From Silene latifolia (taxonomy: Eukaryota > Streptophyta > Magnoliopsida > Caryophyllales > Caryophyllaceae), in NCBI RefSeq assembly GCF_048544455.1, contig NC_133532.1, forward strand, positions 21,578,948 to 21,642,947: a stretch of DNA of 64,000 nt, in the 5' to 3' direction. Within the stretch, counting starts at the first letter, position 1. The number at the start of each line of letters is the position of its first letter. The notes beneath the pieces were generated by a model, which saw nothing but the letters and a program-made list of their open reading frames with translations, was not told where the DNA came from and did not search any database. The position numbers were made by a program, and so were the translations under genes. Below are positions 25,246 through 36,755 of the stretch, piece after piece.

Positions 25246-27774
25246 ACCCTTGCTTGTCCCCAAGCAAGAACTAGACTCGATCCTAGGACCTAGTGGAACG
25301 AGTTCAATCTCAGAGCGAAATGCAAACTGTAAAGCCTAAACCAATTGAATGCAACAACTAACAATCAATTAGCAATATGAATCATGCAAACGAGCTATGA
25401 AGTCGTTAAAAACTGCTGAACCGTCATCTGTAGAGACTTATCAAATCGGACTCTCACGGGTCGCTCATAACACTCAATGAATACAGGTGAGTAAATGTGA
25501 AGATAGAAAGAAGTAATTTTGTAATGACACTCATCTAACTACGACCTATAAGAATATGCCTGCAATCTAATATGAAATTGATCTCTACAACCGTACATAT
25601 GCATTCCAACCAATCAAATGACCATGACACATGCCGAGGTAAAAATGGATATGTGAGTTATGGGTAAGAAGAGGCTAAGATAAATTTGGATAAAAACATA
25701 GTTAAAAGCCAAGCTAGTAACTATGGGAACCAAATTATAACAACATCCAACTTCTTGCTCAAAATTTTCAACAATCGAAACGGTGCTAATACCAAGCACA
25801 AATCTCACAATCTCCATATAATCAACTCCCCATAAGATATGAATACAGCATGGGAGCAAAAATCGCCATTTGAATAAAGACTTTGAATTATGCGATTGAT
25901 TTTTTTCTTTCTTCTCGGACATCAGTCGATCGACCAATGAGTCCAGTCGATCGACCGGATTATACAGTACAGCACGCGTTTTCTCCTTTCTTTCTTTTTT
26001 TTCTTTTCAATTCTATTTTTTTTTTCTTTCCTTCCTTTTTTCATTTTCACAACAACATCTCAAAATGAGCATTAGCGGCCAAAAACAAAGTAACAATCCC
26101 AAGAACATAAACTACTAGCTTGACAAGGGCAGGCTAAATGTAGGATGTAGTTATCGGGACAAAAAGGCTATTTTTGGCTTTGTGAAGCTTATGGGCAAAA
26201 TGAATAAAGGAAACCTCTTCCACATGTGTCAACAAACCACAAACCGAATGCATACAGGTATTAAGCAGATTAAGTTCATATTTATGCACATTTATGTAAC
26301 ATGTCTCATAAGGAGTACTACTCACAATCCTAGATAAACTGGTCATTGATGTCACCAGTTATAGGCTCTAAAACTCAGAAAATGATGTAGCTTGCCAAAA
26401 ATCTAAGTCAAGTCTCAAGTTCAGCAAGAAATTAACGAAAACTCGTAGATATGCATATGTGATTCTACTAATAACATGTCAATTAGCAAGGCCTATGCAA
26501 AAACAGATGCAAATGCAATGTCATCATTGAAATACTACCGTTCCGACTCGACCTACATGCTAAAATAAACGTGGAATTTTTGATTTTTGAAATTTTTCAA
26601 TTTTTTCTTTTCTTTCTTGTATATATTTCCTCCATTCAACTCCACTCTACCATATTTCCTTTTTCATCCATTCAACTCCACTCTACCTATTTCCTAAAAA
26701 AGAATGACAAATGACCATTTTATCCTCATACCCCATTACTTATTTACAATATTTGCCACTCATACCCCACTACTTCTACATCAAACTCAACCCTTTTCCA
26801 CTCATACCCCACGTATTTACATCATACCCCATTATTTATTTACAATATATTCCACCCAAACCCACCCTTCTTAATATTTGTGCAAAACACAAATAGGTAG
26901 AGTGGAGTTGAATGGAGGAAGTATATAGGAAATGAAGTAAACAATGAAAACAGAGTAATTAAACGTGAATGCAAAAATATATGAAATGCAACGCAAAACC
27001 CTTCCCCAAACCAAATCACACAATGTCCCCATTGTGCAAAATCATGTAATGAAATAAAAGGAAAACGGAAATTTGCGTTAAATTAACTAAATAAGACATG
27101 AAGTTGACTCGGAAACTCACAAGACTTTAAGCGCAGCAAAAGGAAACCTCCCCAAACCAGCATGAGCTAGGAGGTTTCAGTAGCCAGCAGTGCTACCAAT
27201 AAGTACCTGAAAAGAAGCAAAAGTACCACGCGTAAATCCGAGAAAACAATTTACGAGACGCGAAATTATGTGTAAAATAAAGAAACGGAAGAAAACAGAA
27301 ATGAGTCGGAGAATAAAGTGGAGAAAAGACTCCTCAACTCCGCAAATCGACCAAACACAGCAGGGGAATGATCGAAAACAGGTACAGCAGCGAACATGGT
27401 CGATCGACCACATCACCCAGTCGATCGACCAAGGTGAACAGGACAGAAGCTCCTGGAACTCGCAGCTCAGTCGATCGACCAATGAGGCCAGTCGATCGAC
27501 TGGAAAACCTGCTGTAAGTTCTGATTTCTTCGAATTAGCTCAATAAATTGAGCTATCAAGGTCTATAAACCTGCAAATACACACAATAACGCGCCCAAAA
27601 TTGCGCAAAACCCAAAGCAATAGTCTAAAGTGTTTAAAATCCTAAGCAAACTTATTAAAATTGCGAAGTCTCGCGCACACGAAAAACAATAAATAGTCTT
27701 AAAAAGCAATAAAATGAATGGTTTATAAAGCATTTGATCAACTAGTAGTTGATCAAGAACGGCCACGGAATAGC
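25246..27774 (-). other. Non-coding interior where RT and integrase are expected
   Basis: No protein domain is visible. It holds a Stowaway-like MITE (26626-26921) and three palindrome pairs (25925/25946, 27399/27420, 27470/27491). Frames up to 107 codons here are chance. Confidence 0.65.
26626..26921. mobile_element. Stowaway-like MITE
   Basis: A 296-bp element with terminal inverted repeats of about 26 bp (left TTCCTCCATTCAACTCCACT..., right its complement), perfect except at the outermost base and flanked by TA (26624-26625, 26922-26923). A second copy of the repeat's inner part (CCATTCAACTCCACTCTACC) lies just inside the left end, near 26670. There is no coding capacity. TA target and short size fit Tc1/mariner-derived Stowaway MITEs. 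Confidence 0.8.
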
Positions 27775-28879
27775 CTACTTGCTCGGCTTATGGCTACAAG
27801 AAGTAGCCTCTACATTGCTCATCTTCTCAGCTGCACTCTTCTCAACTCCAACATCCGCAAAACTCAACGGATCAACAGCTTCAACATCTTCCCAATCAAT
27901 GACCTCTTCTGGCTCATCAGAATCCAGATCGGACTCCCTCACTTTGACTGGCTCCTCATCGGGCTCCTCATCAGTGCCATAGCTAAGACATCCTAAACCG
28001 CCTCTTTGAACGATTGGCTCCTTCACAGCTGGAGCAACATGCGACTCTTCCTTCCCCAAACCAGCTCCTGCAATATCCAAAACAGAAGAATCTTCCTCCA
28101 ATTTGCTCCCAATCTGGGGCGGAGGTGTTATAGCAGAAACAGGCATAGAGACAGGCATATCAGAAAGCACAAAGTATGATTTCTTTTCAGAAACCGTATT
28201 ACACGTGACTGGCCACATGGGGTCTTTCTTCTTAGCCGTCTGGGCAAATACAATGGAGTGTTTCCCTACTTTGAAGGTCAAAGTCCCTGAACCAACATCT
28301 ATAACTGCACCAGCAATGTGCAGAAATGGTCTACCCAAAATGATAGGAATGTGGGCATCCTCGGGCATATCTAGTACAACGAAGTCAACAGGGAAAAAGA
28401 ACTTTCCTATTTGCACAGGAATGTCCTCTAAGACTCCTATATTTGGACCGGACCGCAGATCGGTCACCATCTCATCTTGTCATGGTGGTAAGCGCAAACC
28501 TAGTCAATTTCAACTTCCTAGCAAGACTCAAGGGCATTACACTGATACTGGCTCCTAGGTCACATAATGCCTTCTCAATAGAAAAGGTACCAATATTACA
28601 AGGAACGGAAAAGCTACCTGGGTCTTCTAGCTTATGAGGTGCAGTATGGGTCAAATAAGAACATGACTCCTCAGTTAGTGCGACAGAATGCACAGTTTCA
28701 AGTGACTTCTTCTTAGACAAAAGTTGCTTCATAAATTTCATGTAAGCAGGCACTTGATTAACTAACTCAAGAAAAGGAACTTGTACGTTTAAGCTACGAA
28801 TAACATTTTCAAATTTATTAAACGATACCTGTTCCTTCATCGGCACCAATCTCTCCGGATAGGGGGCTAAAAGAAGCAA
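27775..28879 (-). pseudogene. Retropepsin-type protease of the nested element, frameshifted
   Basis: Two frames meet at 28470. The upstream part (28879-28472) ends with the catalytic motif DLGAS at 28547-28561, inside ALCDLGASISVMPLSLA, the form usual in Athila. The downstream part (28470-27775) has the second conserved block IILGRPFL and then an acidic tail (EEPDEEPVKVRESDLD) before the stop at 27775. The protease would cleave Gag in virus-like particles. A complete protease is present across one shift; the stop that follows replaces the expected RT. Upstream frame and spacing make it one polyprotein with gag. Confidence 0.75.
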
Positions 28880-28891
28880 CTTAGCCCTCTC

Positions 28892-30829
28892 CTATAGGTC
28901 TCTCATGCCAGCATCGGTGGACTTAGGCTGAAAATCCACTACCTTCTCTTTGTTGTAGCTTGAACCCTCTTCAGACCGTCTCAAAAATGAACCATTAATC
29001 GTCATCGAGTCATATTTCGGAACTGGAACTGACCCATCAGCATTTGGGTCTTGCCTCAATATTTTCGGAGTCGTCGTACCCCGAAACAAGTGGTCCCTCA
29101 AGTTATTTGGCATTGGAGGGCGAAAAGACTCACCATCAGTAGCGATGTCAGTCGATCGACCATGCATGTCAGTCGATCGACTGACTTCTACTGGACCAGA
29201 AGCTGCTGTATCTCGCGGAGTGGTCGATCGACTGGGTATGTCAGTCGATCGACTGATATACCTGGTAATCGTCTTTTTCTTGCTATTATTCGTTACAGCC
29301 TTCTTCTTACTTGGTTCCGCCTCATCTTTTTCAGCGACATCCTCAACCATAACGGGCCTATCAAGGGTAGACCCACTCCTCAAAGTAATAGCATTAAGGG
29401 TCTCCTTTTGATCAGTCTGCGTCGGTAAATGTCCCGGAGCTCGAGTTGTATTCTTGCTTGCCAATTGAGCAATCTGGCTCTCCAACATTTTCATCCCGGC
29501 CTCTCTAGCTTGAGACTCTTTCAGCAACAAGTTTTTCAATTCGGCAAATTCGGAGCCTTGGGATTGCTGCTGCTGCTGAGGAACATACGGAGGCTTTTGA
29601 TATGGCTGCTGCTGCTTATGAGGGGGCACATAATTCTGTTGCTGCTGCTGCTGCTGTGGAGGTGGAGTTGGATTCGGGACATTTTGGCTACTCCACCTCA
29701 AGTTAGGATGGGCATTCGACTCAAAATAAGTGTTTGTCTGCCTATAATGTTGAAAGGCAGCACAAGACTCATAGGGATTGGGACAATTGTCTGAAACATG
29801 TCCTTCTCCTCCACATCTCTTGCAGACGAAAGGACCGTCTGAAACAGCATTCACATGATAGATCCCTCCTTTTGAAGCTCCTCCCAACTCGTACTTATCA
29901 AATCTCGCCGTAAGAGCCTCTAATGCAGCTACAGAAGGGGATTCAGCACTTCTCCTTTGATTTCCCCTGGAATTCCCATACTCAGCTTTATGGATGGCCA
30001 AATCATCAATTATTTTCCACCCCCTAGTCTCTCCAACATTCTCCTGGAATCTGCCACTAGCTGCCGCATCCAGGATAGCCCTCTGATCGTCATAGATCCC
30101 ATTATAAAATTGATTGCACAGGCTCCATTTCTCAAACCCATGATGCGGAATGGTTCACACCAGCTTCTTGAAATGGACCCACGCCTCATGAAAGTTCTCA
30201 TCAGGACCCTGTTTAAAGCTCGTGATCTGAGCTCTAATGGCATTGGTCTTCGAGGCAGAGAAATATTTCTTGTAGAATGCCAAGGCCAGCGAATTCCAAT
30301 CGGTGATCCCGTTAGCAGCTCGATCCAGGTCTCGGTACCACTCCCTTGCAGTATCACGAAGGGAGAATATGAACATAGTTTCCTTCACTTGATCCTGGGT
30401 CACACCGGTTGGTGGGGGTATGGAACATCAATAATCGATGAATGTCTCCATGTGCTTAGATGCATCTTCATTTGCAGCTCCCCCGAATTGGTTCCTCTCA
30501 ACCAAGTTGATATAGGACGGTTTCGGCTCGAATTTTCTGTCCTCCCCTGGTAATGCGAATCCTTTATAAAAATTCGCAGCTGTCGGCTCAGAGTGACTGG
30601 CTATACTCGCTTCTTCAGCCATGTCTGGAGATGTGACAGTCTCTGTTGAGGAAGTAGAAATAGGAGATGAAGGTGGATCCTCCTCGAATAGCACGTTCTC
30701 GTAGTAACTAGATAGAGTACTCAGCTCTTCCTCTGTCGGCAATACTCTAGATGATCGTCTCAACTCACGCAAAGTCTTCTTAATCTCAGGATTGAACGGT
30801 AGTAATTCACCACCCTGTGACCTGCGCAT
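28892..30829 (-). pseudogene. Athila-like Gag with in-frame stops
   Basis: A single frame from the ATG at 30829 is interrupted by TGA at 30428, TGA at 30155 and TAG at 28892. Domain order is an N-terminal segment (MRRSQGGELLPFNPEIKK), the retrotransposon Gag core (REWYRDLDRAANGITDWNSL, FYKKYFSASKT), then a zinc knuckle CKRCGGEGHVSDNC around 29780-29825. After that come a glutamine-rich linker and LNAITLRSG, an Athila hallmark just before protease. Residues encoded at 29150-29255 contain RSTD units repeated every seven codons, because the 21-bp paired palindromes lie in the coding sequence. The protein is about 645 codons, normal for the family. Confidence 0.82.
29151..29253. repeat. GTCGATCGAC palindrome pairs inside gag
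   Basis: Copies at 29151, 29172, 29223 and 29244 form two pairs, each 21 bp apart, an exact multiple of codons. They encode the seven-residue RSTD repeats on the minus strand. Confidence 0.95.
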
Positions 30830-30925
30830 AAGAAGAAACTACAAGTAGAATATGAGAATAGTTTAAGGAACAGATGTCCCTTAAACTAGAAGAAAAGACT
30901 AAAATAAAACAACTAAAAATTTTAA

Positions 30926-30957
30926 ACAATTGCCTCCCCGGCAACGGCGCCAAAATT
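30926..30957 (-). promoter_or_regulatory. Primer binding site, tRNA-Asp type
   Basis: The minus strand reads TGGCGCCGTTGCCGGGGA just after the LTR end, the standard Athila primer site. It fixes the orientation. Confidence 0.9.
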
Positions 30958-32455
30958 TGATGCCTGTCGTTGTGAGCACCAAAAATAATATTTATAATTC
31001 CAAACTACTACTATAGCTAGTGGCAGTCAGGGTCGAACCACAAGGAGGCGATGCAATTAATAGTTGTTCTATTTAAGTCCAAGGGTAACAGTATGTGGGG
31101 GTTTGATTTGATTTGGTCTATAGCTAAGGACAATAAAAGATAATAAACTAAATAAACGGATGAAATCAAATATTAAAAGGTGTACTAGGGTGGTCGGTTC
31201 ACTATAGTTTCGGCGGCAGAATACTAGGTAGGTCTAAAACAAACACGTGAGACGGGAAAATAAGAAGTCCTCTCGGTCCATTCTTATAGGTAGCATCTTT
31301 CGATCTCGCTACAGGTCCCTAATATCACTAATACTAACTTTCGTCCTGAAAAGTGACTAAAAAGGCTAAATTAACTCATCTCTCGATCCTATTAATTTAG
31401 TCGTCTTAATTAGGTAGGCTATCTCCCTTCCCTATCTTTCGATCTTAATTGGGTCGGTCAAATCCTAGGCATTCAACTAGTCGCGTGCACTCGATTCGTC
31501 AAATATAACAATTAAATTAATTAAAATGAAACTAATACTCAAGTGGCCAGTCGATCGACCAGGGAACCCAGTCGATCGACCGTGGCGCGATTCAGGTCTA
31601 CTATTCTAATGCCGCCTACTTCTACAGATTCCCTACATCCTAGCACAAGGTATTTAGCTACTCATGTTTACGATAAAAACGACAACAAGATCAACGAATA
31701 AAACTACTGAATTCATGCTTGAAATAATTAAACAAACAAATAACATAAAACAATAATTTCGGCTTCGGGAAACTAATCTAGCAATTTCTAATCTATGAAC
31801 GGAAACGAAACTGAATAAATAAACAGAGAAATACCGAATGGAAGAAGGAAGGAAAGATCAAACCGAACGCAAAGGTAGCTTTATTGATTACGAAATATCA
31901 CAAGAACCCTAATAAATTTGATAATCTAAAACTGAATGAAAACTGAATGAATGTAGCATCAGGAATGAGTTACGTTATATAGGTAGACATACGTAACTTT
32001 ATTCTAAAACCTAAAATACAATGGGCTTCCTAATTCTCGATCTCTTAATTCACGCAGATTAGCGGTGTGGTCGATCGACCACTGTGACCGGTCGATCGAC
32101 TGGACTGCAGTGTACAGTAGCTACTGGAACTCGTGATCTGGTTGATCGACTAATGGCAGCGGTCGATCGACTGAAGTAGCTGATATTTGACTTCTAAATT
32201 CTTCATAAAATTATCTTTCAGGCCTCGAAATGCGTACCAAGCTCGTTCCTTGAGTAAATACTTCACGTCAAATGCAATGCAAGGTACTTGGGGACGGATT
32301 TAGCTTGATTTCTACTCATTTCCGCATAAATCTGCAATATTACATAAAAATACGAAAGTAGACGAAATGGGGCAAATAGTAGCATAAACTACATAAACGA
32401 GCTCTGAAATACGTGTAAAATAGGGCGTAAAACAACTTATTTAGGACACGCATCA
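30958..32455 (-). repeat. 5' LTR of the nested Athila-like element
   Basis: The 1498-bp partner of 23732-25229. All three palindrome pairs are kept with 21-bp spacing (31550/31571, 32070/32091, 32141/32162); one copy is changed to GTTGATCGAC at 32141. Confidence 0.9.
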
Positions 32456-34826
32456 GCAAGTGTGGGGAGGAGGCCAAAAAAAAAACAAAAACAAGTTGTT
32501 TGATTTCAAAAAATTTCAAAAAATACAAAACATGTTTTTATTTCAAAAAATACAAAAACAATGTAAATCTTATGTGTGGGGAGGGAAATATCTACTTTGT
32601 ATATATTTGTAAATAAATTTGTAAATTTGATAAAATTTCAAAAAGTTCAAAAAAAAAAAAATAGAAAGACCTTCAAAAAATCAAAAAATATTGCATTGTA
32701 TATATATGTTTGGCTAACAAAGTGGCATAGGTAATCGACTATCCGAGACAAAAAGGAGAGTAGAAGACCGCTTGTTATAGATGTTCTTATCTCTTTCTCT
32801 TTTTATATTGTTGTATAATATGGAGGAGAATGAGATTTTTGTGCCTTGGATGTTCCTTTGGGAAATTTGATTTGTTGGTGTTGATGTGCTGCTAGGATTA
32901 GCCAACTTGCTGCACGTTTAGTTTCATGATTGTTTAAATTCCGCATGCATTTGTCAAATCTATATATGTGTTGTTTCTACATATAGTCTTGCATAAGTTT
33001 GTACATAAATGTTTTGCTAGAATTGTGGTCAAGGAAGGGAAGGAAATACCCCAATGATGAGCATGTTCCAATTGTGCCTTCCCCCTCTCCGTGGATCGCA
33101 CCCGTGGCTACTTGGTTATTCATGGGAAGAGGAGTTTGTCCAACGAGTCTAGACCACCTTGTGAGACCAAAGACCGTAGGCTAGACTTAGGTCTCGACCT
33201 AGCTACTCTTATGTAAGGATTAGAGCCTCCTAGGGTCGGTGCATTCATACCCGACCCCCGCTTAGGATTGTGAGTAGGTCTCCTCGTGAGACGTGTTTTG
33301 TCTAGACGCATAAGTGTGTCATTCCGTCCTTAGACCGTGATTTGCTTCTTTTTTATGCACATTTTATGAAACAAACTTGTTTGCACATATTTGAATCTCA
33401 CATTACCTAATCAAGCCTTGTTTTGACCCTTACATTGGTTCCCTTTTTGATGCACCCCCTTTGAGCCCTAGCCTATTTCATTTGGCATAACCACAATAAG
33501 CTACATTCCATAATTACCTTCTTTAATCAAGAATGAGTCATATTTGTAGTAGTGAGTTAGTAGGTGTATTGGGTCTTTTGTTAGTGGGTGACATGAGCAT
33601 TCACTTGGGTCGGAATTTTTGTTTCTATTTGGCAAATTGCATATAAATAAGAGGTCTTGAAAAACAATGGAAAACAAAAGAAAAAAAATTAGAAAAAATT
33701 TGAAAAATACAGAAAAAGAGAAGTTGTGATTGTAAATACTTGTTTTTGAAATAGAGAAAGAGCAAGCAACACCCCTACTCATCATTTAAGGGGTATAAAA
33801 AGCCGTTGTTAGAATAATGGACATTTGATGTTTTTCCAAAGTGAGTCGGGTTTACACAATTTTTTCTTGATTTTGGGAGTCCGAACTCTTGTTAGGGTGT
33901 AGACGTTACTCATTTGCTGAAATAATGGGAGTATTTTCAAGTTTTTCCAATTTGAGTTGGATCTATGCAATTTTTGCATAGTTTTGGTAATCAGTTCTAT
34001 GTTACGGCATAGACGTGTCTCATGTGTTGCAATAAGAAGTGGGAAGATTGATGTGTTGACTATTCTTGATTTGAACCTTACATATCCAAATGTTGCTTGC
34101 AATAATCCCATTTCGTCCTACTCCCTAGCCCCGTTACAACGCTTGTTTCGTATTATGTGCATTACCTTTTTTTGCATCTCACTTGGTCGTAGGATGGTCT
34201 TACACATTAGATTGCGGACACGTTCTCACGAGTCGTAGTAGGAGAGTGTTTTGGCTACTTTTTGTACACAAAAACACCCGTTCTTAAAACGAATGACGAG
34301 TGAAAACCGTGAGGATGTCGTTGACTTGGGTCCTTTTAGTCATGGGTCTTCAGTTGAATCTTGTGTCGGTCTTGCAAACCTTTGAGGACTAGCTCCATTT
34401 CCCCTTTCCCCGCTCTTGAATTTCTTTCTTGAGCTTTGGTAGTCGCAAAGGGGTTTCTTGGGCCATCCTTAGGGGGTTGGCACCTCCGTTGGGATTCTGA
34501 GACGGTATTTCCCTACTAAGACCATGTTTTTGAGATGAAAACTCGGCCACTTAGACGAGGAAAGTGGAACATTTTTGTTAGATGCATTCTATTACTTGAT
34601 TATGTACTTACATGTTGGATGCATCGCATTTTTCTGCAAGCCCTCACTTGCCTTGCAAAGGAGTGCATACCTCGTTAAACCTCATTGTGAGTTGAAGGGA
34701 CGGAGGAGGCCCGTTAATTGCCTTCTATCGGATATTATTAGTATAGTTAGTCTATCGTTGAATAAGGGTCTCATTTTGACTCACCCACTTACTCGAGGAC
34801 GAGTAATGATCAAGTGTGGGGAGGTT
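32456..34826 (+). other. Athila 3' untranslated region, right of the nested element
   Basis: Begins with the right target duplicate gcaag and continues the phrase GTGTGGGGAGGAGG. Non-coding over about 2.3 kb. Polypurine-like GTGTGGGGAGG recurs near 32462, 32574 and 34814; only the last abuts the LTR. No gene is visible. Confidence 0.7.
34813..34826 (+). promoter_or_regulatory. Polypurine tract of the outer Athila
   Basis: AGTGTGGGGAGGTT directly precedes the LTR start TGATATAG, as in other Athila elements. Confidence 0.8.
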
Positions 34827-36437
34827 TGATATAGTATTTATTAACATCAACTTCCTTCCTACTTTCATGCATTACGACTCAATTCGAGTCGGTTTTCTAT
34901 GTCTTGCATTGCATTGTGTACCCCGATTCCTTAGTCTATGATATTATGTCTGTCTTGCAGGTTTTAGAGCGGAAATAGAGGAATCAGAGCAAGCGAGACG
35001 GTTTGGTAGACTTAGCATGAAGATATGAGGAAGAAAGGCTGAGAGGAGCTCCTAGCCGGTAGGCCGGCAGCCGGTCAACTGGCTGGGACTCACCCTTCAC
35101 TTAACATTTACATTTTTGGGAAGAAGTTACAGAGAACTCCCAGCCGGTCAGGCCACGGGCAGCCGGCCACCCGGCTGGAAGAACAAGAAGAAGGAGGAAA
35201 CCAAAGAAGTTCCAGCGAACTCCCAGCCGGGCAAGGCACCGGCAGCCGGCTGGGAGTGCAGGATGAAGATCAAAGGCAACAAAGTAAGAGGAAAAGTCAA
35301 TTGAGCTCCCAGCCAGTGGACCACCGGCCAGAGGCACCTGATGACACCTTTCAAGCTCATTTCGTCCAGCAAACTCCCAGCCGGGCAAGGCACCGGCAGC
35401 CGGGCGACCGGCTGGGAGGCCCTCTTCCGCATTATACCCCTCTTTGTAACTCCCTAATTGTTGTGTAACCTATAAATACCTCCTCCCTAACGATTTGAAC
35501 ACACAACCCTATATCTAAAATTATTTCCCTAATCCTTTGCAAACCCTTAATTAAAACCTTAATTTTTTCTTAATCAAATATTAATTACTTCTTAGATTAG
35601 CTTAGAATTAGTCATTATCAATTGTTTACATTTAGTATTGAGTTGTTAATTGAAGATTGATGAAGATTATTCTTCTATTTAGTCAAAGATTGCGACTTTG
35701 TTTTTAATATTGGTATAATCTCTTCTCTATTATTGTTCATCTTTTAATTGTTTACATATTTGAATTGTTTAGTTAGTAATATTTACAAACATGTTTTCTC
35801 TTGCTTGTTATATGCTAAAGTCTCCATCTTTTACCTTTGTTATCATGAGTATGTGTGAGTAGTGCCTTACTAGGATGGAGGGGGAACTCTTGTAGGATTA
35901 TAGGGGAGGATTAAGGCATAGGAAGAATGAAACTATTGAGTTTATGCTTGTTGATTTTATCATGCACACAAGGTATTTGTGAGAATGCTTAGGTGAGAAT
36001 TTGAGCATTTAATCTATCTTTCTACTTGTTGTGTGAGAGCTTGACTAGTAATTAGGAAGCACATGTTAAAATCAAGGTTGGGTTAATTAGGTGAGAGCTT
36101 AATCAATCCTATCTTAGGGGTTAGTGTCACATCGAGAGATCGAGTCTTCCTCTTATGTATGCTCTTGGTTTTATTTATCTTTGTTCTTGTCCCCCCTTCC
36201 CTTCATGAGTGAACCCGATATCCTAGTTCTTTTAACCATCATCTTTTATCATCTTAAACATCTAGTTGTCCTTTCTCTTGTTCTAGTCTAGTTCTTAGTT
36301 AGCTTTAATCAACCCATTCCTCTTTAATCGAGCTAAACTAGTAGTTTAAACAAATGATCTTAGAAACATAATTTCGTCCCTAGGGTTCGACCTTTGAAAT
36401 CTACAACGTTCATTTGTACACTTGCGAAGCTAATACA
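34827..36437 (+). repeat. 3' LTR of the outer Athila element
   Basis: Runs from TGATATAG to CTAATACA (1611 bp). It carries five hairpin units (35053-35417) and then a TATA box, TATAAATA, at 35471-35478. There is no partner LTR in the window, so the exact ends rest on the polypurine tract and the TG...CA rule. The bases following are aataa. Confidence 0.75.
35053..35417. repeat. GC-rich hairpin array in Athila U3
   Basis: Five units of the CCCAGCCGG...CCGGCTGGGA type start near 35053, 35139, 35218, 35308 and 35373. The last complete unit ends about 54 bp before the TATA box. Confidence 0.85.
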
Positions 36438-36755
36438 AATAAAAAGCACAACACCATCCCCATCGCCATTGCCTCCGCCGTCCCCCTCCGTCATCGCCAG
36501 TTCAACCTGGCTTCTCCTATTTGAAGAAGTAATAAACCTTACTCCTTCATCTCCTTAATGTATTTATTTTCTTTTTAAGTGGTGATATTATATCCCCTAA
36601 TTATCTTAGGTTTATTGTGTGTTAAACAACACCTATTATTTTAAGTATATTGTGTATACTTTTTGGTATACTGTGTGATCATTTATTTGAGACGGTGCTC
36701 CTGCTATATCGACTTAATGCTTAAAGTTACTAGTTTATTTATTTCTCATTTAGAT
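36438..36755 (+). other. Sequence between Athila and the Transposase_24 remnant
   Basis: A C-rich stretch near 36450-36520 may be 5' untranslated exon. The rest is AT-rich and ends with a splice-acceptor-like TTTCTCATTTAG at 36742-36753, just ahead of the ATG at 36756. No other feature is seen. Confidence 0.4.

Larger units (their letters stand above)
23732..32455 (-). mobile_element. Nested Athila-like element with gag and protease only
   Basis: A complete minus-strand element with two 1498-bp LTRs, a tRNA-Asp type primer site, gag, a protease domain and a polypurine tract, flanked by perfect 5-bp duplications gcaag (23727-23731 and 32456-32460). The open frame ends after the protease. About 2.5 kb follow with no RT, RNase H or integrase, so the element is non-autonomous. 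The LTRs differ at roughly 20 sites by eye, mostly transitions. It sits in the 3' untranslated region of another Athila element in opposite orientation. Paired GTCGATCGAC palindromes occur throughout. Confidence 0.88.
20794..36437 (+). mobile_element. 5'-truncated Athila element, split by a second Athila-like element
   Basis: Without the insertion at 23732-32455 and its target duplicate, this is about 6.9 kb. In order it holds a hairpin array, the ATHILA ORF1-like gene, a 2.9-kb untranslated stretch, a polypurine tract and the 3' LTR. The 5' LTR, gag and pol are absent. The position of the ORF ahead of a long 3' non-coding region fits the extra (env-position) gene of Athila. Flanking 20794 is the broken LTR of another element, so loss of the 5' half probably involved recombination rather than insertion. 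Confidence 0.7.
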
